Shown piece by piece: positions 41,861-50,622 of a stretch of DNA of 64,000 bases (its first letter is position 1; each line of letters starts with the position of its first letter). Under the pieces are notes generated by a model, which saw only the letters and a program-made list of their open reading frames with translations, did no database searches and was not told the DNA's origin. Made by a program: the position numbers and the translations under genes. The DNA comes from Amycolatopsis sp. WQ 127309. Lineage in GTDB: Bacteria; Actinomycetota; Actinomycetes; Mycobacteriales; Pseudonocardiaceae. The stretch covers positions 7,143,001 through 7,207,000 of the forward strand of contig NZ_CP095481.1 in NCBI RefSeq assembly GCF_023023025.1, given 5' to 3'.

Positions 41861-43270
41861 ATGGACTTCCACGTCAGCCTGGCCGGGCGTGGCGACCTCA
41901 GCGTCCGGATCTACCGGCAGCTGCGCGACGCCATCCTCGACGGCCGGCTGCGCGAGGGCGAGCGGCTGCCGCCGACGCGCGAGCTGGCGCGGCGGCTGGC
42001 CGTCTCGCGCAACACCGTCGCGGTGGCCTACGACCGGCTGACCGCCGACGGGTTCCTCGCCGGCCGTGTCGGCGCCGGCACCTACGTCTGCGCGGAACTT
42101 CCCGCGCGGACCCGGCCGCGCAAGGCCCCGTCGGGGGCCGGGCCGCAGCCCAAGGCGGTGTGGCGGTCGCTGCCGCCGCCGGTCGCCCCGGTGGCGCGGG
42201 CGCCGGAGTACGACTTCCGCGTCGGCATCCCCGACGTCGCGTTGTTCCCGCTCGAGACGTGGCGGCGGCTGCTCGCGAGCGAGCTGCGGGACGCCGTCGG
42301 CTTCGCGCACTACGTCGACCCCGGCGGGTACGAGGGCCTGCGCGCGGCGATCGCCCGGCACGCCGGCGTCGCGCGTTCGGTGCGGGCCGACGCCGACGAC
42401 GTCCTCGTCACCCAAGGCGCCCAGCAGGCGCTCGACCTGCTGTGCCGGGTGCTGCTCGAGCCGGGGGACCGGGTGGCCATCGAGGAACCCGGCTACCGGC
42501 TGGCTAAGCACCTCTTCGCGTCCCACGGCGCCGAAGTCGTCGGCGTGCCGGTGGACGGCGAAGGTCTCGACGTTGCCGCGCTGCCCCCGCGGACGCGGCT
42601 GGTGTACGTCACGCCGTCGCACCAGTTCCCGCTCGGCACGCCGATGTCGCTGTCGCGGCGGACGGCGCTGCTCGCGTGGGCCGAGCGGGCGGACGCGGTG
42701 ATCGTCGAGGACGACTACGACAGCGAGTTCCGGTTCTCCGACCGGCCCCTGGAGCCGTTGCAGAGCCTCGATCGCGACGGCCGCGTCGCCTACGTCGGGT
42801 CGTTCTCCAAGACGCTGCTTCCCATGCTGCGCCTGGGTTTCCTGGTCGCGCCCGCGTCGCTGCGGGACGCGCTGCGCCACGCGCGTCAGCTGTCGGACTG
42901 GCACGGCGACCTGCCCGCGCAGGCCGCGCTGGCCCGGTTCATCGACGAAGGCCTGTTCGCCCGCCACATCCGCCGCGCGACGAAGGTGTACGCCGAGCGG
43001 CACGAGCGGATCACGTCGACCCTGGACCGGGTGTTCGCGGGCCGCCTGCGGCTGATCCCGTCGGCGGCGGGCCTGCACCTGTGCGCCCTGTCCGACGACG
43101 ACCTCGAGCCCGTCGCCGCCCGCGCTTCCCTTGCCGGAGCGGAAGTCCAGACCCTGTCCGACCTGTGCGGCGGCTATCCCGGGCAGGGCCTGGTGCTGGG
43201 CTACGGCGCGATCCCCGTGGAGCGCATCGACGACGGGCTCGCGGCGCTGGACCGTGCCTGGGTCTCGTGA
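41861..43270 (+). CDS. MocR/PdxR-type GntR regulator with aminotransferase domain
   Basis: The 469-residue protein joins an N-terminal GntR winged helix (LREGERLPPTRELARRLAVSRNTV near residues 28-51) to a class I aminotransferase fold. The PLP-binding lysine is Lys317 in GSFSKTLLPM. Such proteins sense pyridoxal phosphate or amino metabolites and control neighbouring genes. The divergent MFS transporter is its probable target. Its last 70 bases overlap the 3' end of the opposite-strand MFS gene. Confidence 0.92.
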   Translation: MDFHVSLAGRGDLSVRIYRQLRDAILDGRLREGERLPPTRELARRLAVSRNTVAVAYDRLTADGFLAGRVGAGTYVCAELPARTRPRKAPSGAGPQPKAVWRSLPPPVAPVARAPEYDFRVGIPDVALFPLETWRRLLASELRDAVGFAHYVDPGGYEGLRAAIARHAGVARSVRADADDVLVTQGAQQALDLLCRVLLEPGDRVAIEEPGYRLAKHLFASHGAEVVGVPVDGEGLDVAALPPRTRLVYVTPSHQFPLGTPMSLSRRTALLAWAERADAVIVEDDYDSEFRFSDRPLEPLQSLDRDGRVAYVGSFSKTLLPMLRLGFLVAPASLRDALRHARQLSDWHGDLPAQAALARFIDEGLFARHIRRATKVYAERHERITSTLDRVFAGRLRLIPSAAGLHLCALSDDDLEPVAARASLAGAEVQTLSDLCGGYPGQGLVLGYGAIPVERIDDGLAALDRAWVS

Positions 43271-44649
43271 GTTTCAAGTTCGACGTGGTGGTCGGTCCGG
43301 CGCCGCGCCGCGATGAGGAGGCCGCCCGCCGAGGTGGCCACGGCTGTCGCGAGGATCAGGAGCCAGCCGTGGCGGAAGTCCGTCAGGTCCGGGGTGCCCG
43401 CGAAGATCGCGACCAGCACCGCCGTGCCCAGGACCGTGCCGATCTGGCGGGTCGTGTTGACCATCGACGACCCCGCGCCCCAGCGGGCCGCGGGCAGGAC
43501 CGTGCCCACCACGCCGGACAGCGACGGCAGGATCAGGCCGACGCCGATGCCGGTCAGCAGCTGCCCCGGCAGCATCGCGCTCGCGTAGTCGCGCGTGGAG
43601 TCCATGCGCAGCAACCAGATCAGCACGCCCAGCCCGAACGAGACGCCGCCGAGCGCGACGATCGGGCCCGGCCCGAAGCGGTGCACGAAGCGGCCGCCGA
43701 GGATCGACACCGGCACCACCATCAGCGGGCCCGGCGCCAGCGACAGCCCGGCCAGCAGCACCGAGTCGTGCCAGATCGACGTCAGGAACAGCACGTTGCC
43801 GAACAGCATCGCGGCGAACCCGGCGGCGAACACCCCGGTCGTCACGCACGCCAGCCACAACGTCGGGACGCGCAGCGCGGGCAGGTCCAGCACCGGCACG
43901 GCGTGCCGCGCCGACCGCAGCGGCACCCACGCCAGCGCCACGACGGCCACGACGAACGCCGCCACGACGGCCGGCGAGCCCCAGCCGTGGTCGGGCGCTT
44001 CGACCAGCGCGTAGGCCAGTGCGCCGACGCCGACCAGGAGCCCGGCCGCGCCGAGCAGGTCCGGGACGCCGGTGCCCGTGTCGCGGGACTCGCGCAGCAC
44101 GCGCGGGCCGGCCAGCAGCGTCAGCGCGCAGATCGGCAGGTTCACCAGGAAGACCCAGCGCCAGGACGCCTCGACGAGCAGGCCGCCGACCGGCGGTCCG
44201 AGTGCCGCGGCCGCCGCGCCCACCGACGCCCAGACGCCGACCGCCATCGGCCGCCGGTGCGGCGGGAACGCCGTCAGCAGCAGCGCCAGCGACGTCGGCA
44301 TGACCAGGGCCGCGCCGATCGCCTGCACCGCGCGGAAGCCGATCAGCACGGGGATCGACGGCGCGATCGCGCAGGCGGCCGAGGCGAGCGTGAACACCGC
44401 GACGCCGATGAGGAACAGCCGCTTGCGGCCGTAGCGGTCGGCGAGCCGCCCGGCGGGCGCGAGGCACGCGGCGAACAGGACCGTGTAACCGTTGAGCACC
44501 CACGACAGCGTCGCGAGGTCGTCGCCCGGGAACGCGGCCCGGATGCCGGGGAAGGCGATGGTGACGATGAACGTGTCGAGGCTGGCCAGGAACGCCGCCG
44601 TCGAGACGACCAGCAGCACGAGTCCCGGCTTCGGCGCGGTGTCCGTCAT
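43201..44649 (-). CDS. DHA2-type MFS exporter
   Basis: The 482-residue protein has 14 predicted helices, with FLASLDTFIVTIAFPGIRAAFP in helix 1 and GRLADRYGRKRLFLIG as motif A. It is a drug-efflux-type transporter. The ATG is at 44649. The convergent overlap of 70 bases with the MocR gene is unusually long, but both frames carry good family sequence to near their ends. An inverted repeat just upstream suggests repression by an unlinked regulator. Confidence 0.88.
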   Translation of the reverse strand: MTDTAPKPGLVLLVVSTAAFLASLDTFIVTIAFPGIRAAFPGDDLATLSWVLNGYTVLFAACLAPAGRLADRYGRKRLFLIGVAVFTLASAACAIAPSIPVLIGFRAVQAIGAALVMPTSLALLLTAFPPHRRPMAVGVWASVGAAAAALGPPVGGLLVEASWRWVFLVNLPICALTLLAGPRVLRESRDTGTGVPDLLGAAGLLVGVGALAYALVEAPDHGWGSPAVVAAFVVAVVALAWVPLRSARHAVPVLDLPALRVPTLWLACVTTGVFAAGFAAMLFGNVLFLTSIWHDSVLLAGLSLAPGPLMVVPVSILGGRFVHRFGPGPIVALGGVSFGLGVLIWLLRMDSTRDYASAMLPGQLLTGIGVGLILPSLSGVVGTVLPAARWGAGSSMVNTTRQIGTVLGTAVLVAIFAGTPDLTDFRHGWLLILATAVATSAGGLLIAARRRTDHHVELETHETQARSSAASPSSMRSTGIAP

Positions 44650-44656
44650 GACCCTC

Positions 44657-44679
44657 CTAGGTTTGAAAAAGCAACCTAG
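44657..44679. promoter_or_regulatory. Operator-like inverted repeat upstream of MFS gene
   Basis: CTAGGTT (44657-44663) and AACCTAG (44673-44679) are perfect 7-bp arms around a 9-base spacer. A second AT-rich pair, TTGAAA (44663-44668) and TTTCAA (44693-44698), overlaps it. It lies eight bases before the MFS start and probably binds a TetR- or MarR-type repressor, which is not adjacent. Confidence 0.7.
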
Positions 44680-44729
44680 CCGGGACAGTGAGTTTCAACA
44701 AGAGACTGACCAGTTCGGAGCGACCTAGC

Positions 44730-45203
44730 TCACGCTGCCGCCCGCAACTCTGCCCGCGCCTTGAGCGCCGCGAGGGTGTGCTCGATCGACTCGACGTTGT
44801 ACCCGGGCCGGTCGACGCGGCCGGTGACCTTCGGCCCCATGAACTTCCGCACGACCCAGCTGCCGATCCGGTACCAGTTCTCGGTGACCACGCAGCCGGT
44901 CGCGGTCGGCGTCAGCACGTACTCCCACCGCGACACGCGCGAACCGAGCGGCGTCCGGACGTCGAAGGCGAAGCGGCGGTCCGGCTCGCAGGCGACCACC
45001 AGCACCCGCGTCCACCAGCGCAGCTCGCCGTTGCGGTTGCGGCCGCGGAACCGCGCGCCCAGCGCCGGGCCGGTGCCGTCGAGCCAGCGGCCGCCGACGT
45101 TCTCCGGGCTCAGCTCGCCCATCCGCGGCAGGTCGGTGACCCACGACCACACCGTGGCCGCATCCACCGGAACGTCGATGCTGCGCGAAATCGTCGGTTC
45201 CAC
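44730..45203 (-). CDS. SRPBCC/polyketide-cyclase-like protein
   Basis: The 157-residue protein fits the SRPBCC (START-like) fold: ISRSIDVPVDAATVWSWVTDLPRMGEL at the start, GARFRGRNRNGELRWWTRVLV, and a long C-terminal helix YNVESIEHTLAALKARAEL. Such proteins bind hydrophobic ligands in a deep pocket. No clear ribosome binding site marks the start; GTG 45203 is chosen where the family sequence begins, with GTG 45233 possible. The function is unknown. Confidence 0.78.
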   Translation of the reverse strand: MEPTISRSIDVPVDAATVWSWVTDLPRMGELSPENVGGRWLDGTGPALGARFRGRNRNGELRWWTRVLVVACEPDRRFAFDVRTPLGSRVSRWEYVLTPTATGCVVTENWYRIGSWVVRKFMGPKVTGRVDRPGYNVESIEHTLAALKARAELRAAA

Positions 45204-45337
45204 ACCCGTGACGGTGACAGCGGCCGGCACCACCCGGCAAGGGGATCCGGCGTTGTCCGCAGCGCAGGAGAGCCGGGTGTTCGGCGTGGTCAGGCCCGGT
45301 AGGCCGAGTTGGTGAAAAAGTTGCGGCCGAAAGCAGG

Positions 45338-45362
45338 GTGTAAACCCGGACTTTCTGGGTAC
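45338..45362 (+). promoter_or_regulatory. Stress-sigma (SigB-like) promoter
   Basis: GTGT (45338-45341), a 15-base spacer and GGGTAC (45357-45362) match the streptomycete SigB pattern GNNT-N14-16-GGGTAC. The -10 element lies 35 bases before the DUF151 gene start. The match is read directly, but use by a stress sigma factor is inferred. Confidence 0.5.
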
Positions 45363-45397
45363 TTGGCGCGCGGAGGAGTCTTTACACGGAGGGAGCG

Positions 45398-45910
45398 GTG
45401 GTCAGCGTGATCCCGATCGAGGTCGTGGGGATGGCCGTCCCGGTGCCGGGGGAAGCCCCGCTCATGCTGCTGCGCGAACCGGACGGGGCGCGCCGCTGGC
45501 TCGCGATCATGATCGGCTACGGCGAGGCCGAGGCCCTGGTGCGGGCGCGCGAGCAGATCGAGCAGCCGCGACCCGGCACGATCGAGCTGCTCGGCGACGT
45601 CCTCGCGGCGTTCGGCCAAGGCGTCGCGGCCGTCGAGCTGACCGAGGTCCGCGACGGCATCTTCTACGCCGACCTCGTGCTCGTCGACGGCACCCGCGTG
45701 TCGGCCCGGCCCAGCGACGCGGTCGCGCTCGGCCTGCGCCAGGGCGCGCCGATCCGGGTCGCCGAGGAGGTGCTCGATGTCGCGGCGGTGCAGCTCGAGG
45801 TGGAGCAGGAGGCCGAGGGCCCGGCGACCGACGCGCTCGACACCGAGGCCGAGGTCGCCCGCTTCCGCGCCGAGCTCGACGGGATCCGGCCCGAGGACTT
45901 CGACCTCTGA
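45398..45910 (+). CDS. DUF151 bifunctional nuclease family protein
   Basis: The 170-residue protein has the DUF151 core: IEVVGMAVPVPGEAPLMLLRE, LAIMIGYGEAEALV, and the highly conserved DGTRVSARPSDAVALGLRQGAPIRVAEEVLD near residues 97-127. Plant and bacterial members have been reported as nucleases, and Mycobacterium and Thermotoga homologues are conserved. An acidic C-terminal extension follows. GTG 45398 has GGAGGGAG upstream. A SigB-like promoter lies before it. Confidence 0.88.
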   Translation: MVSVIPIEVVGMAVPVPGEAPLMLLREPDGARRWLAIMIGYGEAEALVRAREQIEQPRPGTIELLGDVLAAFGQGVAAVELTEVRDGIFYADLVLVDGTRVSARPSDAVALGLRQGAPIRVAEEVLDVAAVQLEVEQEAEGPATDALDTEAEVARFRAELDGIRPEDFDL

Positions 45911-45913
45911 CGC

Positions 45914-46962
45914 TCAGCTGCCGTCGCCGAAGTAGCCGACCAGGCTGTCCCAGGACCGCTCGTCCCGCCTGCGCGTCCACCACGACCGGAACGGTCCCGG
46001 CGCCATCGCGTGCCGGGTGTAGGACGTCATCGCCGCGCGGTAGACCTGCTCGGCCTGGTCCCACGTGACGCGTTCCTTGCGCCAGGCCAGCACCAGCCGC
46101 ATCCGCATCGGGTCGCCGGCCAGCGGCCGGACGACCATGCCGGGCTGCTCGGGCGCGGTCGGCTCGACCAGCTGCACCGCCTGGCCGGCCGCGACCAGCT
46201 GACGGCCGCCGCCGTTCGGGCACTCGAAGCGGATCCGCGGGGTGAACCCGGCGCGGTGGGCCGCCGCGCGCAACGACGTCAGCGAACCGTCCTCGGGGCC
46301 CGGCGGGCCGATCCAGGCGTCGTCCGCGAGGTCGGCCAGCTCGACCTCGGTCCGCCCGGCCAGCCGGTGCCGCGCGGGCAGGCCGATGAAGACCGGGATC
46401 CAGGGGAGCATCACCCGGTGCCCGAGGTGCTTGGCCAGCGGCACCTCCTGGTCGTCCGACATGGAGATGACGGCGACGTCGAGGGTCGCGCGCGCCAGCG
46501 AGTGGGCCAGCACCGCGCTCGACGGTTCCAAGTGGACGGTCACCTCGACGCCGGGCAGCGCGTCGTCCAGCCGCTCGACGAACGTCGGCAGACAGTCCAT
46601 TTGGGACGATCCCAGCCGCAGCGGCCCGGTGCCGGTCGAGCCGAGCAGGTCGGCCTCGAACCGGTCGAAGTCCAGCAGCAGCACCAAAGCCCGTCTCAGC
46701 GTCTGCTCGCCGGCCGGGGTCGGCGTGACGCCGGTGTGGCTGCGGACGAACAACGGCGTGCCGATCTGCCGCTCGAAGCGCTGCAACACAGCGGCTTTTC
46801 GGGGGTTCCGGGTGGCGGAGCCCCCGGCCCGGGGCGGAGGCCCGGATGTCACAGGGACGTCAGCGACGGCTGGGACACGCCCAGCGCGGCGGCCGCCTGC
46901 GACAGGCTGCCCGCCTCGGCGATGGCGCAGATCGCCCGCAGCTGCCGGATCTCCAGGGCCAT
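45914..46962 (-). pseudogene. LysR regulator split by a 65-bp insertion
   Basis: The start at 46962 encodes the helix-turn-helix (GSLSQAAAALGVSQPSLTSL) and stops at TGA 46849-46851 after 37 residues. The remainder, LQRFERQIGTPLFVRSHTG onward, is intact to 45914 and includes a normal LysR effector domain. Removing 65 bp (46787-46851) restores SLTSL-LQRFERQIG in one frame. The insertion creates a GTGA stop-start overlap, so a fragment beginning GTG at 46852 could be made, but it would lack the DNA-binding helix. Probably inactive as a regulator. Confidence 0.85.
46787..46851. repeat. 65-bp GC-rich inserted element
   Basis: This insertion interrupts the LysR gene. It contains two short GGCGGAG units and the segment GGCGGAGCCCCCGGCCCGG, which can fold, and resembles GC-rich intergenic repeats common in actinomycetes. 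CACAG occurs at its left end (46787-46791) and across its right junction (46850-46854), but restoring the LysR frame requires removing 65 bp rather than 63, so a 5-bp target duplication does not fit exactly. Confidence 0.72.
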
Positions 46963-47058
46963 AGCCGGAGTCTATCGCCGCGAGCCATTACCGCCCGGGC
47001 GTCCACGGTGTGAGGCTCGGTGCGAAAGCCTGTCCTCCATTACCTGGAAGGGGAGCCG

Positions 47059-48468
47059 ATGACCGGCGACCGAACCCGGCCCGACCTGCGCGCGCTGCTG
47101 AACGCGAAGGGGTTCCGGAACTGGATCCGCGACAGCTGGGAGCCCGCCGCCGACGTCGTCGAGGTGCCGGCGGGCACCGCGGAGGCCGCCGCCGCGCACC
47201 GGACTCGGCTGTCCGCGGCGCTGCCCGGGCACCGGATCGCGCTCGCGGCCGGCCGCGCCGTGGTGCGGTCCAACGACACCTTCCACGGCTTCCGCGCCGA
47301 CAGCGACTTCGTCTGGCTGACCGGCTGCCGGCGTGAAGGCGCGATCCTGGTGCTGACCCCGGCCGGGGACAGCCACCACGCGACGCTCTACGTCCCGCGC
47401 CCGGCCGAGCCGGACGAGACCGACTTCATCGGCGACGCCGACACCAGCCCGCTGTGGGTCGGGTCCGCGGCCACGCCGGGCGCGTACGCCGAGGCGCTCG
47501 GCCTCGAGTGCCGCCCGCTGGAGGAGCTGCCCCGCGGCCTGCGCGGCCGGCACCCGCAGGTGCTGGTCGCCGCCGGGGTCGACCCGGTGCTCGACGCGTA
47601 CGGCCAGGGCCACAGCGAGCGGCTGCGCACGGTCCTCGCGGAGCTGCGGCGGCTCAAGGACGACTGGGAGGTGGGCCAGCTGCGGGCCGCCGTCGACGCC
47701 ACCGCCCGCGGGTTCGCCGACGTGCTCGCCGCCCTCCCGGAAGCCGTGCGCGGTGGTGGGGAACGCTGGCTGCAGGGCACGTTCGACCGGCGCGCCCGCA
47801 CCGAGGGCACCGGCCCCGGGTACACGTCGATCGTCGCGGCCGGGCGGAACGCGCCGGTGCTGCACTGGACGCGCTGCGACGGGCCGGTGGCCGAGGACAG
47901 CGTCGTGCTGCTCGACGCGGGCGTCGAGCTGGATTCGCTGTACACCGCCGACATCACCCGCACCTTCCCGGTCTCCGGGGAGTTCACCGCGGCCCAGCGC
48001 GACGTCTACGACCTGGTGCACGCGGCTCACCGCGCCGCGCTCGCCGAGGTCCGCGCGGGCCACGACTTCGCCGCGTTCCAGACGACCGCGCTGGGGGTGC
48101 TGGCGAAGGGGCTGCACGACTGGGGCGTGCTCCCGGTGTCGGTGGACGAGGCGCTCTCGCCCGACGGGCAGCAGCACCGCCGGTACATCGTCTGCGGCAC
48201 CGGTCACTTCCTCGGCCTGGACGTGCACGACTGCGCCGCCGCGAGCCCGGCCGCCTACCGGGCGGGGCCGCTGGCCGAAGGGATGGCGCTGGCCGTCGAG
48301 CCCGGCCTGTACTTCCACGCCGGCGACCTCACGGTGCCGCCCGAGCTGCGCGGGCTCGGCGTGCGCATCGAGGACGACGTCGTGGTCACGGCGACCGGGT
48401 ACGAGCTGCTGTCCTCGGCGTTCCCCTCCACGGCCGAGGAGGTCGAGGCCTGGGTCCGCGTGGCATGA
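47059..48468 (+). CDS. Xaa-Pro aminopeptidase/dipeptidase (M24B)
   Basis: The 469-residue metallopeptidase cleaves peptides before proline. An N-terminal domain (about residues 1-185) is followed by the pita-bread catalytic domain with metal ligands in LLDAGVELDSLYTADITRTFPVSG (two Asp), GTGHFLGLDVHD (His), AVEPGLYF (Glu) and RIEDDVVV (Glu). The ATG at 47059 has GGAAGGGGAG upstream and is preferred to the earlier GTG. It lies next to the hydroxyproline operon and could supply proline or hydroxyproline from peptides. Confidence 0.92.
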   Translation: MTGDRTRPDLRALLNAKGFRNWIRDSWEPAADVVEVPAGTAEAAAAHRTRLSAALPGHRIALAAGRAVVRSNDTFHGFRADSDFVWLTGCRREGAILVLTPAGDSHHATLYVPRPAEPDETDFIGDADTSPLWVGSAATPGAYAEALGLECRPLEELPRGLRGRHPQVLVAAGVDPVLDAYGQGHSERLRTVLAELRRLKDDWEVGQLRAAVDATARGFADVLAALPEAVRGGGERWLQGTFDRRARTEGTGPGYTSIVAAGRNAPVLHWTRCDGPVAEDSVVLLDAGVELDSLYTADITRTFPVSGEFTAAQRDVYDLVHAAHRAALAEVRAGHDFAAFQTTALGVLAKGLHDWGVLPVSVDEALSPDGQQHRRYIVCGTGHFLGLDVHDCAAASPAAYRAGPLAEGMALAVEPGLYFHAGDLTVPPELRGLGVRIEDDVVVTATGYELLSSAFPSTAEEVEAWVRVA

Positions 48469-48480
48469 TGACGTCCGATC

Positions 48481-48526
48481 GGTAAAGCGAACGATTCGCC
48501 GGGCCGATCGTACGGTTTGCCGAACG
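48481..48526 (+). promoter_or_regulatory. Operator-like sites before the XRE-cupin gene
   Basis: CGTACGGTTTGCCGAACG (48509-48526) matches the site before the catabolic operon at 49168 in 16 of 18 positions. A weaker related copy GGTAAAGCGAACGA is at 48481-48494. The better site is 14 bases before the GTG start, suggesting autoregulation. Confidence 0.7.
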
Positions 48527-48539
48527 AAAGGGAGCTGCG

Positions 48540-49145
48540 GTGGAGGACTCGACGCCGTCGATCCGGGACATGCTGGCGGTCAACCTGCGGGCCGCGCGGA
48601 CGGCACGGGGGCTGTCGCTGTCCGAGCTGTCCCGCCGGTCGGGGATCGGGAAGGCCACGCTCTCGCAGCTGGAGTCCGGCGGCGGGAACCCGACGATCGA
48701 GACCGTGTTCAGCCTGTCGCGGGTGCTCGAGGTGGCCATCTCCGACCTGCTCGACCAGCGCGCGGGCGGCGCGCTCACGGTGGTGCGGGCGGCTGAGGTC
48801 GAGGTGCTCCGCGGCGAGGGCGTCGACCTGCGCCCGCTGCGCCGGATCGAGACCGGTGACGGCGTCTTCGAGGTCTACGACCAGGTCGTGCGCGGGGACG
48901 CGCCGCAGCGGTCGCAGGGGCACGTCGGGATCGAGCACACCATCGTGCAGACCGGCAGCCTGCGCGTGGAGGTGGCCGGCCGGACGGTGGACGCCGGCCC
49001 CGGCGACTACGTCGCGTTCGACGCCCGCGAGCCGCACTGCTACACCGCGCTGGCGGCGCCGGTGCACTCGGTGCTGCTGCTGCAGTACCGCGCGGACGAG
49101 CGGCTCGACGGCCGCCCGCACCCGGTGCTGCCGACCGGGCGTTGA
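48540..49145 (+). CDS. XRE-family regulator with cupin sensor domain
   Basis: The 201-residue regulator has an N-terminal helix-turn-helix (LSLSELSRRSGIGKATLSQLESGGGNPTIETVFSLSRVL) and a C-terminal cupin barrel over about residues 110-185 (HTIVQTGSLRVEVAG, DAGPGDYVAFDAREPHCY). Such regulators sense small acids or amino acids. It is followed by the hydroxyproline operon, whose promoter carries the same palindromic motif found upstream of this gene. Its stop codon overlaps the -35 box of that promoter. Confidence 0.9.
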   Translation: MEDSTPSIRDMLAVNLRAARTARGLSLSELSRRSGIGKATLSQLESGGGNPTIETVFSLSRVLEVAISDLLDQRAGGALTVVRAAEVEVLRGEGVDLRPLRRIETGDGVFEVYDQVVRGDAPQRSQGHVGIEHTIVQTGSLRVEVAGRTVDAGPGDYVAFDAREPHCYTALAAPVHSVLLLQYRADERLDGRPHPVLPTGR

Positions 49146-49185
49146 CACGGTCCGTCCGAGAACCTAGCGTTCGGTTTGACGAACG
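49142..49185 (+). promoter_or_regulatory. Promoter and operator of the hydroxyproline operon
   Basis: TTGACA (49142-49147), a 17-base spacer and TAGCGT (49165-49170) form a good housekeeping-type promoter. The palindrome CGTTCGGTTTGACGAACG (49168-49185) overlaps the -10 box and the expected transcription start, an ideal repressor position. The ATG of the first gene follows at 49196. Confidence 0.82.
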
Positions 49186-49195
49186 CGGAGGATCG

Positions 49196-50362
49196 ATGAA
49201 CGGAACGCGGGTGGTCGTGCTCGGGGCCGGTGTCGTCGGCGCCGCGTGCGCCCGGGAGCTGAGCCTGGCCGGCTTCGACGTCGTGGTCGTGGACCGCGGG
49301 CGGCCGGCCGGCGGGACCACTTCGCACGGCGAAGGCAACGTGCTCGTCTCCGACAAGGGGCCGGGTGCCGAGCTGGCGCTCGCGCGGCTGTCGGCCCGGC
49401 TGTGGCCGCGCGTCGTCGCCGAGATCGCGGCCGGGGACCCACGCGCCGCGGCCGCGACGGAGTTCGACGCCAAGGGCGGCATCGTCGTCGCCACCACGTC
49501 GGCCGGCGCCGCCGCGCTGACGGCGTTCGCCGAGACGCAGTCCGCCGCCGGCGTCGTCACGAAGTCGTTGACTGCTCTTGAAGTGGCCGCTCTCGAGCCC
49601 GCGTTGACCCGATCGGTCGTCGCGGCCGTCCACTACCCCGAGGACGCGCAGGTACAGCCGGCCGGCGCGACACTGGCGCTGCTGGGCTCGGCCCTCGCGC
49701 ACGGCGCCCGGCTGCGGGCGGACACCGAGGTGATCGGCGCCGTCGTGACCGGCGGGCGGATCACCGGCGTCCGTGTCCCGGGTGAGGTGATCGACGCCGA
49801 CGTCGTGGTGAACGCGACGGGTCCGTGGGCCGGGATCGTGTCCGCGCGGCTCGGCGCCCCGATCGCCGTCCGGCCGCGGCGGGGCGAGGTGCTGGTGACC
49901 ACGCCGATGCCGGGAGTGGTGCGGCACAAGGTGTACGACGCGGACTACGTCGGCGCGGTCGGGGCCGACAGCGGCGAGCTGCAGACGTCCGCCGTCGTGG
50001 AGTCGACGTGGGGCGGCACGGTGCTGATCGGCTCGTCGCGGCGTCAGGCAGGGTTCGACGACACGCTCCGGCCGGACGTGCTGGGCGCGATCGCGGCGAA
50101 GGCGCTGCGCTTGTTCCCGGCGCTGGCGGACGCGGCGGTGATGCGCGCGTACGGCGGGTTCCGGCCGTACGTGGACGACCACCTGCCGGTGCTGGGCCCG
50201 GATCCACGGCTCCCGAACCTGTGGCACGCGACCGGCCACGAGGGGGCGGGCATCGGCCTGAGCGTGGGGACGGCGCTGCTGCTGCGGGAGATGCTGACCG
50301 GAGTTGGCCCTTCTTGCCCGGTGGAGGAGTTCACGGTGGACCGTCGGGCGGTGCTGGCATGA
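49196..50362 (+). CDS. FAD-dependent D-hydroxyproline dehydrogenase, DadA-like subunit
   Basis: The 388-residue flavoprotein has the N-terminal dinucleotide fold VVVLGAGVVGAACARELSLAGFDVVVVDRG and the DAO-family pattern WHATGHEGAGIGLSVGTALLL near the end. With the next two genes it resembles three-subunit dehydrogenases (HcnABC-like) that oxidise cis-4-hydroxy-D-proline to pyrroline-4-hydroxy-2-carboxylate. The ATG at 49196 has GGAGG upstream. The role is inferred from operon context. Confidence 0.87.
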   Translation: MNGTRVVVLGAGVVGAACARELSLAGFDVVVVDRGRPAGGTTSHGEGNVLVSDKGPGAELALARLSARLWPRVVAEIAAGDPRAAAATEFDAKGGIVVATTSAGAAALTAFAETQSAAGVVTKSLTALEVAALEPALTRSVVAAVHYPEDAQVQPAGATLALLGSALAHGARLRADTEVIGAVVTGGRITGVRVPGEVIDADVVVNATGPWAGIVSARLGAPIAVRPRRGEVLVTTPMPGVVRHKVYDADYVGAVGADSGELQTSAVVESTWGGTVLIGSSRRQAGFDDTLRPDVLGAIAAKALRLFPALADAAVMRAYGGFRPYVDDHLPVLGPDPRLPNLWHATGHEGAGIGLSVGTALLLREMLTGVGPSCPVEEFTVDRRAVLA

Positions 50363-50622
50363 GCGCGCCGATCCACATCACGGTGGACGGCGAGCCGCTG
50401 CCGGGTATCGAAGGCCAGACGGTGGCGGGAATCCTGCTGGCGTCGGGCCGATTGTCGTGGCGCACGACGCGGTCGGGCGCACCACGGGGCGTGTTCTGCG
50501 GCATCGGCGCGTGTTTCGACTGCGTGCTGACGGTGAACGGAGTCCCGGACGTCCGAGCCTGCCGCCGCCGCGCGGCGGACGGTGACGAGATTCGCACGCA
50601 GACCCGCCAGGAGAAGTCATGA
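50359..50622 (+). CDS. Small [2Fe-2S] subunit (HcnA-like)
   Basis: The 87-residue ferredoxin-like protein has the cluster-binding pattern GVFCGIGACFDCVLTVNG, with another Cys in VRACRRRA. It begins with an ATGA overlap with the previous gene and ends overlapping the next start. In HcnABC-like complexes this subunit carries electrons between the two flavoproteins. Confidence 0.88.
   Translation: MSAPIHITVDGEPLPGIEGQTVAGILLASGRLSWRTTRSGAPRGVFCGIGACFDCVLTVNGVPDVRACRRRAADGDEIRTQTRQEKS

Noticed and set aside
43201..43270. 70-base convergent overlap of the MocR and MFS genes as a sign of error
   Set aside because: Both proteins keep plausible C-terminal sequence and stops, so the overlap appears real.
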